Of a stretch of DNA of 64,000 nt, positions 45,616 through 54,947 are shown one piece after another. How positions within the stretch are numbered: position 1 is the first letter of the stretch; each line of letters begins with the position of its first letter. The notes beneath the pieces were generated by a model, which searched no databases, was not told where the DNA came from, and was given only the letters and a program-made list of their open reading frames with translations. The stretch comes from Sphingomonas sp. EC-HK361 (GTDB lineage Bacteria > Pseudomonadota > Alphaproteobacteria > Sphingomonadales > Sphingomonadaceae), in the NCBI RefSeq assembly GCF_902498785.1, contig NZ_LR701494.1, positions 1,637,058-1,701,057 of the forward strand, written 5' to 3'. The translations under genes and the position numbers were made by a program.

Positions 45616-46946
45616 CAGCCTTCGCCGAAGACGCCGACGAGTTCGGCGACCGCATCGGCCAGCGGCACGACCGCATCGTGATCCTGGCGGATATATTCCA
45701 TGATCGCGCCGTGGCAGGCGATCGCCGTGTCGATCGCCGGGTCCGCCCCCGCGCGATACGCGCCCATCAGCACAAGGTCGCGGTTTTCCTCATAGGTCGC
45801 GAGATGCCCGCGCAGGGTGCGCGCAGCCATTACATGATTGGACGGAACGATATCGGTCATCACCCGGCTGACCGATGGCCCAATGTTAATCGCGGGATAT
45901 ATGCCGCGCTCCGCTAATTGCCGGCTGAGCACGATGTGGCCGTCGAGGATCGAGCGTGCCGAATCCACCACCGGATCGTTGCCATCGTCTCCGTCCGCCA
46001 GCACGGTGTAGATCGCCGTGATCGAGCCACCGCTCGACACGCAGGTGCCGGCGCGCTCGATGAGGTTGGGCAGCATCGCAATGGCCGATGGCGGATAGCC
46101 GCGCGCCGATGCCGGCTCGCCGAGCGCGAGGCCGATCTCGCGGCCCGCATGCGCGACGCGGGTCAGCGAATCCATGATGAGGAGGACCTTCTTGCCCTCC
46201 GCCCGGAACGCCTCGGCAATGGCGGTGGCGCGCAAGGCGCCGCGGATGCGGAGCACCGGAGAATGGTTGGCCGGCACCGCGACGACGACCGAGCGTGCGC
46301 GGGCGGCGCCTGCGACCTTGGTTTCCAGGAAATCGGCGACCTCGCGGCTGCGCTCGCCGATCAGCCCGATGACAATGACGTCGGCCTGCGCCGCACGAAC
46401 GATCATGCCGAGCAGCACCGACTTGCCGACGCCCGAGCCGGCCATGATGCCGACGCGCTGCCCCTGCCCGATCGTCAGCAGGCCATTGATGGCGCGAACA
46501 CCGACGTCCATCGGCTCCAGCACACGCCCGCGGTCGAGCGGCGATTGCAGCTTGCCGGCGAGCGGCCATTTGCCAGCCCCACGGATGGGGCCGAGGCCGT
46601 CGATCGGCTTGCCGGCGCCATCCACCACGCGCCCGAGCAGCGCCGCGCCGACCTCCGCCTCACCGGGAGGGCCGATCGGCCGCACCGGCGCGTTGGGGAG
46701 CAGAGCCGCGGGGCCGCCGAGATTCATCAACAGCGTGCGGCCGCCGCGAAAGCCGATGACCTCCGCCTCGATCCGCGTGTCGCCGTGGCCGCCGACCGAG
46801 CAGACGGTGCCGACCGGCAACGACAGCCCCACGGCCTCCATGAGCAACCCGTCAAACGACGAAAGACGCCCCGCGATCTTCGGCTGTGGAGAGAAATCGG
46901 CAGCGCCCAGCGTTTCGAGATAGTCAGCGGTAAAACGATTCAGCAT
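45615..46946 (-). CDS. fliI: Flagellum-specific ATP synthase FliI
   Basis: FliI (443 residues), hexameric ATPase of the flagellar export apparatus, paralogous to F1 beta. The Walker A MAGSGVGKSVLLG (GSGVGKS, 170-176), VIGLIGERSREVADF and LLIMDSLTRVAHAGREIGLA (Walker B) are intact, and GSITAIYTVLADGDD matches the T3SS-ATPase signature. The 3' end overlaps fliJ; the 5' end overlaps fliH by seven bases. Confidence 0.95.
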   Translation of the reverse strand: MLNRFTADYLETLGAADFSPQPKIAGRLSSFDGLLMEAVGLSLPVGTVCSVGGHGDTRIEAEVIGFRGGRTLLMNLGGPAALLPNAPVRPIGPPGEAEVGAALLGRVVDGAGKPIDGLGPIRGAGKWPLAGKLQSPLDRGRVLEPMDVGVRAINGLLTIGQGQRVGIMAGSGVGKSVLLGMIVRAAQADVIVIGLIGERSREVADFLETKVAGAARARSVVVAVPANHSPVLRIRGALRATAIAEAFRAEGKKVLLIMDSLTRVAHAGREIGLALGEPASARGYPPSAIAMLPNLIERAGTCVSSGGSITAIYTVLADGDDGNDPVVDSARSILDGHIVLSRQLAERGIYPAINIGPSVSRVMTDIVPSNHVMAARTLRGHLATYEENRDLVLMGAYRAGADPAIDTAIACHGAIMEYIRQDHDAVVPLADAVAELVGVFGEG

Positions 46947-47653
46947 TTGGGCACCGGCACCCGGTCGATCGCCTGCGCCAGTTGCTCCAGCCAGAGTTCG
47001 GGCCCGTCCTCGACGACGGTCGAGGCGGATTCGAGCACGAAGCTGCCGCGGGCGATGGCGGCATCACCCGCCGCGAAGATGGTTTGGGGCAGCTTGCCTT
47101 CGAGCAGCGCGACATCGTCGGGATGCACCCGGAGCAGCGCGGACTCTGCCGAATCCGCGAGCATGTCCGCCGCCGCCTCGATCCGTCCGGCGAGCAGATC
47201 GCCCGACACCCCCGTCTCGCCGATGACGCGGGTCACCAGCAGCAGCACGGTCTGGCGGAGTTGGCGTGCAATCCGGTCACGGTCGACACGGTCGCCGCTG
47301 TTCAGGTCGGCCACCAACGCCTCGATCAGCGCGCGGTCGCGGGCGGCGCCCTCGGTGAGTTCGGCACGCGCGGCCGCGGCGCCTTCGGCGAAGCCCGCAC
47401 CATGCGCAGCTTCGATCGGATCGACGAAACTCTCGGCCACGGGCGCCGGATCGAGCATGTCCCAGCCTTCGGTCGGGTTCGCATCGCGGTCGGCGGGGTG
47501 GAAATGCTTCGGTCCGGCCTCGCCGCCTTTAGGGGGATAGACCTGGCGCGGCGCAAAGCCGGGCGGGGCCGGCGCGAAGGCGATATCGAGCAGATGCGCG
47601 GGCGCGGTCGCGCGCGAGGCGAAGCCGGCGCGGAAGGCTTGGGCGTTAGACAT
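46940..47653 (-). CDS. fliH: Flagellar assembly protein FliH
   Basis: FliH (237 residues), regulator and stator of FliI. The first 80 residues are Pro/Ala-rich and unconserved (LLDIAFAPAPPGFAPRQVYP); the rest is alpha-helical with GAGFAEGAAAARAELTEG and ending QAIDRVPVPKC, which resembles the FliH/HrpE C-terminal fold. The name rests on fold and on the position between fliG and fliI with overlaps on both sides. Confidence 0.82.
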   Translation of the reverse strand: MSNAQAFRAGFASRATAPAHLLDIAFAPAPPGFAPRQVYPPKGGEAGPKHFHPADRDANPTEGWDMLDPAPVAESFVDPIEAAHGAGFAEGAAAARAELTEGAARDRALIEALVADLNSGDRVDRDRIARQLRQTVLLLVTRVIGETGVSGDLLAGRIEAAADMLADSAESALLRVHPDDVALLEGKLPQTIFAAGDAAIARGSFVLESASTVVEDGPELWLEQLAQAIDRVPVPKC

Positions 47654-48656
47654 AATCGTCCTCGCCCCCGCCCATCATGATCGTGCCGTCCTTGGCGAGG
47701 CCGCGCGCGATCGAGATGACCGACTTCTGCGCTTCGAGGACTTCGCTCAGCTTCATCGGCCCGCGTGCTTCCATCTCGTCGCGGATGCCGTCCGCGGCGC
47801 GGGCCGACATGCAGCCCAGGAAGCGGCTGCGCGCCGCCTCGTCGACGCCCTTGAGCGCACGCACCAGGATGTCGCCGTCGATATTGCGGATGAGCGCGCC
47901 GAGATTCTTGTCGTCGAGTTCCAGCAGGTTCTCGAAGATGAACATCGCCTCCTCGATCTGCTTCGCCACGTCGCGGTCGATCTTGAACAGCTTCGGCATC
48001 ACCCGCTGCTCGGTCGCCTTGCGCGCGCTCGACAGGATCTTCGCGGCCTCGCGGGTGCCGCCCATCTTCAGGTTGGTGCCGTGGCCACCCTTCCGGTTGG
48101 CGAGCATCGTCTTCAGCGTTTCGACCGCCTCGGGCGGGATCGGCCCCAGGCTCGCGACACGGTGGAGGATATCGGGCTGCGTCTCGGGTGGCAGCAGTTC
48201 GAGGACACGCCCTCCGACCGCAGGGTCGAGGTTCGCGATCAGCACCGCGGAAATCTGCGGATGCTCCTTCTCGATCATCGCCGCGATTTCGGTCGCGTCG
48301 AGCCAGTCGAGCAACTCGAGTTCGCACGCCGCCTCGGGCGGGGTGATGCGCGCGAGCACGCTTTCCGCCTTTTCGGGGCCGAGGGCGCGGTTCATCACCG
48401 CCTCGATCTGCGGGCGCGGATCGAAGCCGACCGCGGTGCGCGCGCGCGCCTTGTCGACGAAATCGTCGAGCACGCCCTCGACCTCGGCCTCGCTTACGTC
48501 TGCCACCGCGAACATCGCCTTGCCGAGCTGGCGGACCTCTTCGGGCTGCAATTTCTGGAGGATGGCCGCAGCCTCCTCCTCGCCGACGAGCATCATCAGC
48601 ACCGCGGCGCGTTCGACGCCGGAATAGATGCGGGGCGGGCTGGAGAGCGCGGTCAT
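47646..48656 (-). CDS. fliG: Flagellar motor switch protein FliG
   Basis: FliG (336 residues), the C-ring component that drives torque. RAAVLMMLVGEEEAAAILQK (N domain), EHPQISAVLIANLDP (middle domain, EHPQ motif), and the C-terminal charged torque helix LVRALKGVDEAARSRFLGCM with RDEMEARGPMKLSEVLEAQK are intact. Overlap of eight bases with fliH and of four (ATGA) with fliF imply coupled translation. Confidence 0.95.
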   Translation of the reverse strand: MTALSSPPRIYSGVERAAVLMMLVGEEEAAAILQKLQPEEVRQLGKAMFAVADVSEAEVEGVLDDFVDKARARTAVGFDPRPQIEAVMNRALGPEKAESVLARITPPEAACELELLDWLDATEIAAMIEKEHPQISAVLIANLDPAVGGRVLELLPPETQPDILHRVASLGPIPPEAVETLKTMLANRKGGHGTNLKMGGTREAAKILSSARKATEQRVMPKLFKIDRDVAKQIEEAMFIFENLLELDDKNLGALIRNIDGDILVRALKGVDEAARSRFLGCMSARAADGIRDEMEARGPMKLSEVLEAQKSVISIARGLAKDGTIMMGGGEDDYV

Positions 48657-50332
48657 CGGGCGTCCGTCTTGATCATGTCGCGCACCGCGAGCGCGGCGCG
48701 AGCGGGGTTATCGCGGGTGAAGCCCTTCACCGCGCCGACGCGGGCTTCATAGCCGCGGGTGTTCTCGAGCTCGTCGAGCGTCACCGCAGGGGCGATCTTG
48801 GCGCGCGGTGCGCCATCATCGTCCACGCTATCGTCGACGCCGGCGGCATTCCGGCCAAGCGCAGGGCGCGGCGCATCGTCGCGCTTCTTCATCAGCGCCT
48901 TGGCCAGCGGGCGGACGCCGAGAAAGAGGACGAGCAGCGCGATGAGGATCGCGGTCAGGTTGCGCGCGACCATCGGCAACCATGGCACGTCATACCAGGC
49001 GGTTGCGGCAGCGGCGTCGGGCGCGACCGCGAACTTCCGGCTGATGACCGTCACCTGATCCTGCCGCGCCTGGTCGAAACCCACCGCGCTTTTCACCAGA
49101 TCGGTGATCTGGTTGATCTCCATGCCGGTGCGCTTGCCCTTGTCCGGATCGCGCAGCAGGACCGCGACCGACAGCCGCTTGATGCTGCCCGGCGCGTTAC
49201 GGGTGACCGAAACCTCGCGTCCCAGATCATAGGCGCGCTGAAAGCTGTCCGACTGCTTGGCGGGATCGGGCGCTGCGCCGCCTGCAACCGGCGGGGCCGG
49301 CGTGCCCGGGTTGCCCGTCGCGGGCTGCGGCGCCTGGAGGGTGCTCGCGGGCGGCGGTGTATTGCTGAGCGTCCCAGGGATGCCCCCCGGCGTCGCAGCA
49401 GTCTTCATGTCGCCAGTCCAGTTGCCCGTCTCGGCGCGCAGTGCGCCGGCCTTATCGTAGCTCTCGCGCGTCGCGCTGGTTTCATCCAGATTGACGTCGG
49501 CCTGAACCTCTGCGGTGAAGTTGCCCGCGCCGACCAAGGGCGTAAGAAGCTGGGTTAGCTGGGTGCGATACTTGTCCTCGACGCGGCGCTGGAACTCGAT
49601 CCGCTTGTCGTTGGCGGCATCGGCGGGCGAGGCATCGCCCTTCGTCAGCATCGCGCCGAGCTGATCCACCACCGTCACGTTTTCGGGCTTCATCCCCGGC
49701 ACCGACGAGGCGACGAGATTGACGATCGACGAGACCTGCGCGTCGCTCAGCGAGCGGCCTGCGCCGAGCTTGACGATGACGGACGCTGAGGGCGAAGCGT
49801 TGTCGCGCACGAAGACGCTCGCCTCGGGCATGGCGAGGTGCACGCGCGCTTCGGTGACGGCGTCGATATCCTCGATCGACCGGGCGAGTTCGGTTTCGCG
49901 CGCCTGGCGGAGGCGTTCGCCCTCCACCGCGCGGCTGACGCCCATCGGCAGCTGGTCGAGGATCGCGTAACCGCCGGGCGCCGCCTTGGGCAGGCCTTGC
50001 CCCGCCAGCAGCATCCGGGCGCGCGAATAATCCTCGTCCGCCACGGTCAGCGCGCCGGTCGAATCGTCGATATGGCTCGTGATCTTCGCCTGATCGAGCG
50101 CGGCGGTCACCGCGGCCTTGTCGGCATCGGGCAGCGACGTGAACAGCGTTTTCTGTGGCGGAGTGGCGAGCATCGACCAAGCGAGCGCTGCGCCGCCGAT
50201 GAGGGAAACCATGAGCGCCATCGGCCCGGCACGCCGGACGGCGGGCTGCGCCATGACGCTGCGGATCTGCTCGAGCGGGTTCGCGAAGCGTTCAGGCATC
50301 GCGGACGACGTGGTGGTGAGTGCGTTGGCCAT
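48653..50332 (-). CDS. fliF: Flagellar MS-ring protein FliF
   Basis: FliF (559 residues), MS-ring. Transmembrane helix at about 37-58 (GPMALMVSLIGGAALAWSML), YscJ/FliF-type domain (SHIDDSTGALTVADEDYSRA, MGVSRAVEGERLRQARETEL, EDIDAVTEARVHLAMPE), a second helix at about 440-470 (NLTAILIALLVLFLGVRPLA), and a FliG-binding C-terminal tail (TRGYEARVGAVKGFTRDNP). A Pro/Ala/Gly linker (about 320-355) is longer than average. Confidence 0.95.
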   Translation of the reverse strand: MANALTTTSSAMPERFANPLEQIRSVMAQPAVRRAGPMALMVSLIGGAALAWSMLATPPQKTLFTSLPDADKAAVTAALDQAKITSHIDDSTGALTVADEDYSRARMLLAGQGLPKAAPGGYAILDQLPMGVSRAVEGERLRQARETELARSIEDIDAVTEARVHLAMPEASVFVRDNASPSASVIVKLGAGRSLSDAQVSSIVNLVASSVPGMKPENVTVVDQLGAMLTKGDASPADAANDKRIEFQRRVEDKYRTQLTQLLTPLVGAGNFTAEVQADVNLDETSATRESYDKAGALRAETGNWTGDMKTAATPGGIPGTLSNTPPPASTLQAPQPATGNPGTPAPPVAGGAAPDPAKQSDSFQRAYDLGREVSVTRNAPGSIKRLSVAVLLRDPDKGKRTGMEINQITDLVKSAVGFDQARQDQVTVISRKFAVAPDAAAATAWYDVPWLPMVARNLTAILIALLVLFLGVRPLAKALMKKRDDAPRPALGRNAAGVDDSVDDDGAPRAKIAPAVTLDELENTRGYEARVGAVKGFTRDNPARAALAVRDMIKTDAR

Positions 50333-50333
50333 C

Positions 50334-50699
50334 TTACACCGGCATGCTCATGATGTCCTTGTAGGCGGACAGGATCTTATTGCGGACCTGCAGCGTCGCT
50401 TCGAACCCGACCGAGGCCTGCTGGCGCGCCAGCATGACCTTGGCGATGTCGATCGTCTCGCCGCGCTCGTAGCTTTCGGAGAGCTTGGCGGCCTGTTGCT
50501 GGCCGTCATTGACGCTCTTCAGCGCGCCTTCCAGCGCGTCGGTGAAACTTGCCGGCCCGGTCGATTGCGGCGCAGCCGAGGGTGCACCGACATTCGCGGT
50601 GCTAGCCTTCGCCAGCGCCTGGTTCTGTTCGAGGATTTGCGCGCGTAGCGCCATCACCCGATCGATGCCGCCGGCACCGCCGATACCGCTAATGCTCAT
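50334..50699 (-). CDS. fliE: Flagellar hook-basal body complex protein FliE
   Basis: FliE (121 residues), adaptor between MS-ring and rod. ESYERGETIDIAKVMLARQQ and FEATLQVRNKILSAYKDIMS form the diagnostic C-terminal region, including AYKDIMSMPV. Only one base separates it from fliF, and its ATG overlaps the regulator's stop (ATGA), suggesting the structural genes are co-transcribed with the activator. Confidence 0.93.
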   Translation of the reverse strand: MSISGIGGAGGIDRVMALRAQILEQNQALAKASTANVGAPSAAPQSTGPASFTDALEGALKSVNDGQQQAAKLSESYERGETIDIAKVMLARQQASVGFEATLQVRNKILSAYKDIMSMPV

Positions 50700-51964
50700 G
50701 CCGAGATTCTCCGGTCACCGGGGGCCGCGATCTCCTCGCCCTGCTCGCGCGCCCTGGCGAGGCGGTAGCGCAGCGTGCGCTCCGAGATGCCGAGCCGCTT
50801 GGCGGTTTCGATCCGGCTGCCGCCGCAGGCCTTCATCGTCTCGCGGATCGCGGCGAATTCGCTGAGCTGGACGACCTGCCCCAGCGTCGAGGCGCCGTCG
50901 TTTGCGACCACGCGAAGCGGCGCGGCGGGGCGATCGAAGACGATGTGGCTCGCCTCGATCGTATCGCCGCCGGCAAAGAGCAGCGCGCGCTGGATGACGT
51001 TTTCGAGTTCGCGAACATTGCCTGGCCAGTCGTGCGCGAGCAGCGTCTCCACCGCTTCGGTCGACGGCCATGGAATGACGGCGCGGTCCCCGGCATGTCG
51101 CAGGATCATCGTCGCGGCGAGCGCGGGGATGTCCTGCGGACGATCGGCGAGCGGCTTGGTCGCGAGCGGGAAGACCGAGAGGCGGTAGTAGAGATCGGCG
51201 CGGAACCGGCCGGCCTCGACCTCACCCTGCAGATCGCGGTTGGCGCAGGCGATGACGCGGACGTCGATAGGCTGTGGCTGGGTCGCGCCCAATGGCACGA
51301 CCTCGCGCTCCTGAAGCACGCGAAGCAGCTTGGCCTGGAGCGCGAGCGGCATCTCGGCGATCTCGTCGAGCAGCAGCGTGCCGCCATCGGCCGCGCGGAA
51401 GAAGCCCTCGCCGCCCGACGACGCGCCGGTGAAGGCGCCCTTCTGGTGGCCGAACAGCATCGCCTCCAGCATCGATTCGGGCAGGGCTGCGCAGTTGATC
51501 GCGACGAAGGGCTTGTCCTTGCGGGCGGAGCCGTTGTGGATCGCGCGCGCCAGCACTTCCTTGCCGGTGCCGGTCGGGCCGTTGATGAGCACGGTGATAT
51601 CGGCCTGCGCGACCCGGTCGGCGAGCGCGAAGAGCGCCAGGCTCTCGGGATCGGCCGCGGTCGGCATCAAGGGTCCGCCGGCGATCGCCCGGAAGAAGCC
51701 GTTGCCGATCGCAGCGTCCTCGGGACCGAAGGCGAGCCGTGCGGGGTTGCCGCCGCGGAACGGCTCGACCTTGCGACCATGGTCGCCGATCAGGATCGTT
51801 CGCGCCGGGCAGCCGGGCACCTCACCCTCGGCCTGCACGAAGACGCCGGTCGGTGCGGGCGCGGCCCCCTCCGCATCGACGATCGCGAAACCCTGGCTGC
51901 GCATCGACGACAGCAGCGCAAAGCGGCGGTCGCGAATCGTGCCGGACGTGAAGATCGAACGCAT
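50696..51964 (-). CDS. Sigma-54-dependent flagellar transcriptional activator (FlbD/FleQ-like)
   Basis: A 422-residue AAA+ enhancer-binding protein. Walker A GPTGTGKE (129-136), GAFTGA (176-181), Walker B GGTLLLDE (194-201) and the Fis-type helix-turn-helix near the C-terminus (SRIETAKRLGISERTLRYRL) are intact. The N-terminal 100 residues lack a recognisable phosphoacceptor Asp pocket, so they are a degenerate or different sensory domain, like Caulobacter FlbD. Position at the head of the fli genes suggests control of late flagellar genes. Confidence 0.88.
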   Translation of the reverse strand: MRSIFTSGTIRDRRFALLSSMRSQGFAIVDAEGAAPAPTGVFVQAEGEVPGCPARTILIGDHGRKVEPFRGGNPARLAFGPEDAAIGNGFFRAIAGGPLMPTAADPESLALFALADRVAQADITVLINGPTGTGKEVLARAIHNGSARKDKPFVAINCAALPESMLEAMLFGHQKGAFTGASSGGEGFFRAADGGTLLLDEIAEMPLALQAKLLRVLQEREVVPLGATQPQPIDVRVIACANRDLQGEVEAGRFRADLYYRLSVFPLATKPLADRPQDIPALAATMILRHAGDRAVIPWPSTEAVETLLAHDWPGNVRELENVIQRALLFAGGDTIEASHIVFDRPAAPLRVVANDGASTLGQVVQLSEFAAIRETMKACGGSRIETAKRLGISERTLRYRLARAREQGEEIAAPGDRRISA

Positions 51965-52098
51965 GCATTCCCCCTTTGATGCAGGCGAAATGGACGAAAG
52001 ACGGTAAACACTGAGTTAAATCGCCGGCTTGCCGGCAAAATATTTCCGGGCGCGCTCCCCCGTGCACAACGCGCGCGCGCGACCCCCAATTTTTGTCC

Positions 52099-52125
52099 TA
52101 AATCCGCCGGCGTGGCGGCCGTTCT
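52099..52125 (+). promoter_or_regulatory. Sigma-28 (FliA)-type promoter of the flagellin gene
   Basis: TAAA (52099-52102), exactly 15 bases, then GCCGTTCT (52118-52125) match the sigma-28 pattern TAAA-N15-GCCGATAA at TAAA, spacing and GCCG. It would start transcription about 65 bases before the flagellin ATG. An upstream TAAA at 52005 with GCCGGCTT at 52023 has 14-base spacing and is second best. No FliA gene is in this window. Confidence 0.5.
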
Positions 52126-52198
52126 CCTGTCCAGCGGCTCGGCTCTTTCCGTCCCAAGGGGGGCAGGCGGAGACGCAAAGCGAAATGGAGATACGGAC

Positions 52199-53020
52199 AT
52201 GACTGTTATCGGAACCAACACCGCCTCGATGCGCGCAGCCAATGCTTCGGCAGGCGCCAACATGCAGCTGTCGACCGCGATGGAGCGTCTGTCGACCGGC
52301 AAGCGCATCAACTCCGCGAAGGACGACGCCGCCGGCCTCGCCATCGCCACCTCGATGACCTCGCAGATCAAGGGCATGACCCAGGCGATCCGCAACGCGA
52401 ACGACGGCATCAGCCTCGCCCAGACCGCAGACGGCGCGCTCGGCGAAGTCACCAACATGCTGCAGCGCGTTCGTGAGCTGGCCACGCAGGCCGCTTCGGG
52501 CACCTACAGCTCGAACGACCGCACGAACCTGCAGACCGAAGTCACCGCGCTGACCACGCAGATCGGCACGATCGTCACCGGCACCAAGTTCAACGGCGTC
52601 GCCATCTTCGGCGCAACCGGTGCGGGCACGACCACCAAGATCCAGACCGGTGCGAACGCCAGCGAAACCGTCGATATCGCCACGGGCGACCTCAGCAGCC
52701 TCGTCGGCCTGACCACGAGCGTTGCCGGTGCGGACGGCACGGCCGCAACCGCTGCGATCACCGCGGTCGACACGCTGCTGACGACGCTGAACACGACCCG
52801 CGCCGGTCTCGGCGCTTCGCAGAGCCAGCTGCAGTCGGCAGCGAACAACCTGTCGAGCAACGTCACCAACCTGTCGGATGCGCGCAGCCGCATCGAGGAC
52901 ACCGACTTCTCGGCCGAAACGGCGAACCTCGCCAAGGCCCAGATCCTGTCGCAGGCCTCGACCGCGATGCTGAGCCAGGCGAACCAGTCGCAGCAGGGCG
53001 TGCTCAAGCTGCTTCAGTAA
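52199..53020 (+). CDS. fliC: Flagellin
   Basis: A 273-residue flagellin. Conserved D0/D1 ends: [55 protein letters not shown] and the C-terminal [20 protein letters not shown] with [17 protein letters not shown]. The central domain (about 130-190) is very short, typical of the small alphaproteobacterial flagellins. Divergent from the activator gene, with a sigma-28-like promoter and followed by a strong terminator. ATG 52199 has ATGGAG eight bases upstream. Confidence 0.95.
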   Translation: MTVIGTNTASMRAANASAGANMQLSTAMERLSTGKRINSAKDDAAGLAIATSMTSQIKGMTQAIRNANDGISLAQTADGALGEVTNMLQRVRELATQAASGTYSSNDRTNLQTEVTALTTQIGTIVTGTKFNGVAIFGATGAGTTTKIQTGANASETVDIATGDLSSLVGLTTSVAGADGTAATAAITAVDTLLTTLNTTRAGLGASQSQLQSAANNLSSNVTNLSDARSRIEDTDFSAETANLAKAQILSQASTAMLSQANQSQQGVLKLLQ

Positions 53021-53100
53021 TCGCGAACTCAAGCCCCGGCGCCGCCCCCCTTTGAGGTGTCGGGGCCGACCTGATCCGCCGCTCAACCGGCGCGATCACG

Positions 53101-53137
53101 AACCCCCCGGCGGTCGCACAGACCACCGGGGGTTTTG
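53101..53137 (+). terminator. Rho-independent terminator of the flagellin gene
   Basis: AACCCCCCGGCGGTC (53101-53115), a five-base loop, then GACCACCGGGGGTT and TTTT: a long GC-rich stem with one mismatch followed by Ts. It is 80 bases after the flagellin stop. Confidence 0.8.
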
Positions 53138-53307
53138 TGCTGTCGGACGACCCGGGGAGCGGCGCCGTCAGGTTGGCACCGCTTCGGCCGGGAACATCGG
53201 GATTACCCCTTTGCCGCAGTTGAGGAATGTTCGGCACCCGACGAGACATCGTATTGCGAGGGACATGGCCGCATGCCGACGATTCCATCGCGACGGTGGG
53301 GGATGCC

Positions 53308-53934
53308 ATGAAGCACGTGATTGCTGCGATCGCCTGGTCGGCCGCGCTCGGGTCCACGGCTTCGCTTGCGCAAACGATGGCCGCGCCGTCCGCGCGCGTG
53401 TTCATCGTTTCGGCGAACCCGGAGTTGAAGCTCGCACCGGAATCGATCCTCCCCGCCAATACCGAGATTCCGCTGACGCTTGATAGCGAGATCAATTCCC
53501 GCAAAATGAAATATCACGCGCAGTTCGACCTGAAGGTCGCCCGGGACGTTATGATGGGATCGCGCGTCGCGATTCCCGAAGGGACGCCGGTAACGGGATA
53601 TATCTCTCTCAACCGGGGCCGGGCCTACGGTCTGGGAAAAGCCAGGATCACGATAGAAATGCAGTGGCTGCATATCGACCGGCAGGTCATTCCGCTCGTC
53701 GGCAGCTATCATAGCGAAGTTCGCGGATCAGTGATGTCGATGATTCTGGTGAACTTCGGCCTGATCGGCGGCTTGCTGATGAAGGAACGAAAGATCATCT
53801 TCACCCCCGGCACCGCGTTCAAGGCGTTCACCAGGGAGCCGATCGCAATCCTGTTCGACGCGCCACAATCTGCCAGCAGCGTCCCGCCGAAGCTCTTTGC
53901 CTCGGCGCCCCCTCAAGGCGCCGTGGCCCGCTGA
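53308..53934 (+). CDS. Secreted protein of unknown function downstream of flagellin
   Basis: A 208-residue exported protein. A clear Sec signal peptide (MKHVIAAIAWSAALGSTAS, cleavage near SLAQ at about 22-25) is followed by a beta-rich region (LKLAPESILPANTEIPLTLD, ARDVMMGSRVAIPEGTPVT) and a Gly/Ile-rich hydrophobic stretch (SMILVNFGLIGGLLM, about 145-160) that could be a membrane segment. It is AT-richer in codon use than its neighbours. I recognise no family. The ATG at 53308 starts the signal peptide; it is convergent with the epimerase gene. Confidence 0.6.
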   Translation: MKHVIAAIAWSAALGSTASLAQTMAAPSARVFIVSANPELKLAPESILPANTEIPLTLDSEINSRKMKYHAQFDLKVARDVMMGSRVAIPEGTPVTGYISLNRGRAYGLGKARITIEMQWLHIDRQVIPLVGSYHSEVRGSVMSMILVNFGLIGGLLMKERKIIFTPGTAFKAFTREPIAILFDAPQSASSVPPKLFASAPPQGAVAR

Positions 53935-53945
53935 ACGTAGGGTTG

Positions 53946-54893
53946 CTACAGGCAACCCAGCCCGGCCAGCGTCGCGCGGACCGCCTCGTCGAGCGGTGTG
54001 TGCGGTTCCGCGCCGAGATGCGCGCGGAGGCGGGCATTCGTCATGCGCACCGGGCGCTCCCAGAGATAGCGCATCTCGAGCATTTCGCGCGGGGTCGTGG
54101 CGACCAGCGCAGCGAGCCGGATCGCCCACCACGGCAGCCGCGCGACGGGGACGGTCGGATCACCGAGCGCCCGCACGATCGCGCTCGTCATCCGGGTGCC
54201 GTCGTCGTCCCACATGCCTTCCATATGGAAGGTCGCGAACGGGTCCAGCCCCCCGGTCTCGATCAGGCGCACCATCGTCTCCGCGACATCGGGCAGATAG
54301 GCCCATTGGTGGCCTACCCCGCGCCGGCTCGGGTTTCGGATGATGCGCGGGCGCTTTCCGGGCTGGACAAGGCCCTGGCTGAACCAGCTCTGGCGCGCGT
54401 CCGGCCCGAAGAAGTCGCCCGCGCGAACGATCAGGACCGACATCTCCCCCGCTGCTGCGGCCGCTTGCAGGCGCCGCTCCATCTCGACGCGGATGGCGCC
54501 CTTGCGGGTCAGCGGACGCTGGGGCGCATCCTCGCCGATCAGCGCGGGCGCGTCGGGGCCGTAATTATAGACGGTGCCGGGCAGCAGGACGCGGGCGCCG
54601 TTCGCGCGCGCCGCCGCGATTGTGTTGTCGATCATCGGGAGCACCAGCCTGCCCCAATTGCGATAGCCCGGCGGGTTCACGCCGTGGACGATGAGGTCCG
54701 CGCCCTCCGCCGCGCGGATGACATCCGCTGCGGTCATCGCATCGCCGACTAGGCGCTCCACGCCCATGGGCATCGCCGCGATGCCACCTGCGCGGGCGAG
54801 TCCCCGTACCGTCCATCCCGATGCCAGCAGCCGCCGCGCGACCGCACCGCCGATGCCGCCCGTCGCCCCGAGTATCAATGCCGTCCGTTCCAT
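53946..54893 (-). CDS. NAD(P)-dependent epimerase/dehydratase family protein
   Basis: A 315-residue extended short-chain dehydrogenase. The Rossmann motif ALILGATGGIGGAVARRLLA is at the N-terminus; GTVYNYGP and RAGDFFGPDARQ with AYLPDVAETMVRLIE are typical of NmrA/epimerase-type SDRs. The catalytic YxxxK is not clearly present, so it may be a redox sensor or non-catalytic. AGGAGG 5 bases before the ATG at 54893 fixes the start. Divergent from the LysR gene, which probably regulates it. Confidence 0.82.
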   Translation of the reverse strand: MERTALILGATGGIGGAVARRLLASGWTVRGLARAGGIAAMPMGVERLVGDAMTAADVIRAAEGADLIVHGVNPPGYRNWGRLVLPMIDNTIAAARANGARVLLPGTVYNYGPDAPALIGEDAPQRPLTRKGAIRVEMERRLQAAAAAGEMSVLIVRAGDFFGPDARQSWFSQGLVQPGKRPRIIRNPSRRGVGHQWAYLPDVAETMVRLIETGGLDPFATFHMEGMWDDDGTRMTSAIVRALGDPTVPVARLPWWAIRLAALVATTPREMLEMRYLWERPVRMTNARLRAHLGAEPHTPLDEAVRATLAGLGCL

Positions 54894-54947
54894 AACCGCC
54901 TCCTGTGTTGCCGGAAGCGATATGGCGCAGCTGGCAGCTCCAAGGAA

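Noticed and set aside
51964-52200. A sigma-54 promoter between the activator and flagellin genes
   Set aside because: No sequence with GG at -24 and GC at -12 and acceptable consensus was found on either strand; a run AAAGGGGGAATGCATGC fits spacing only and covers the activator start codon.
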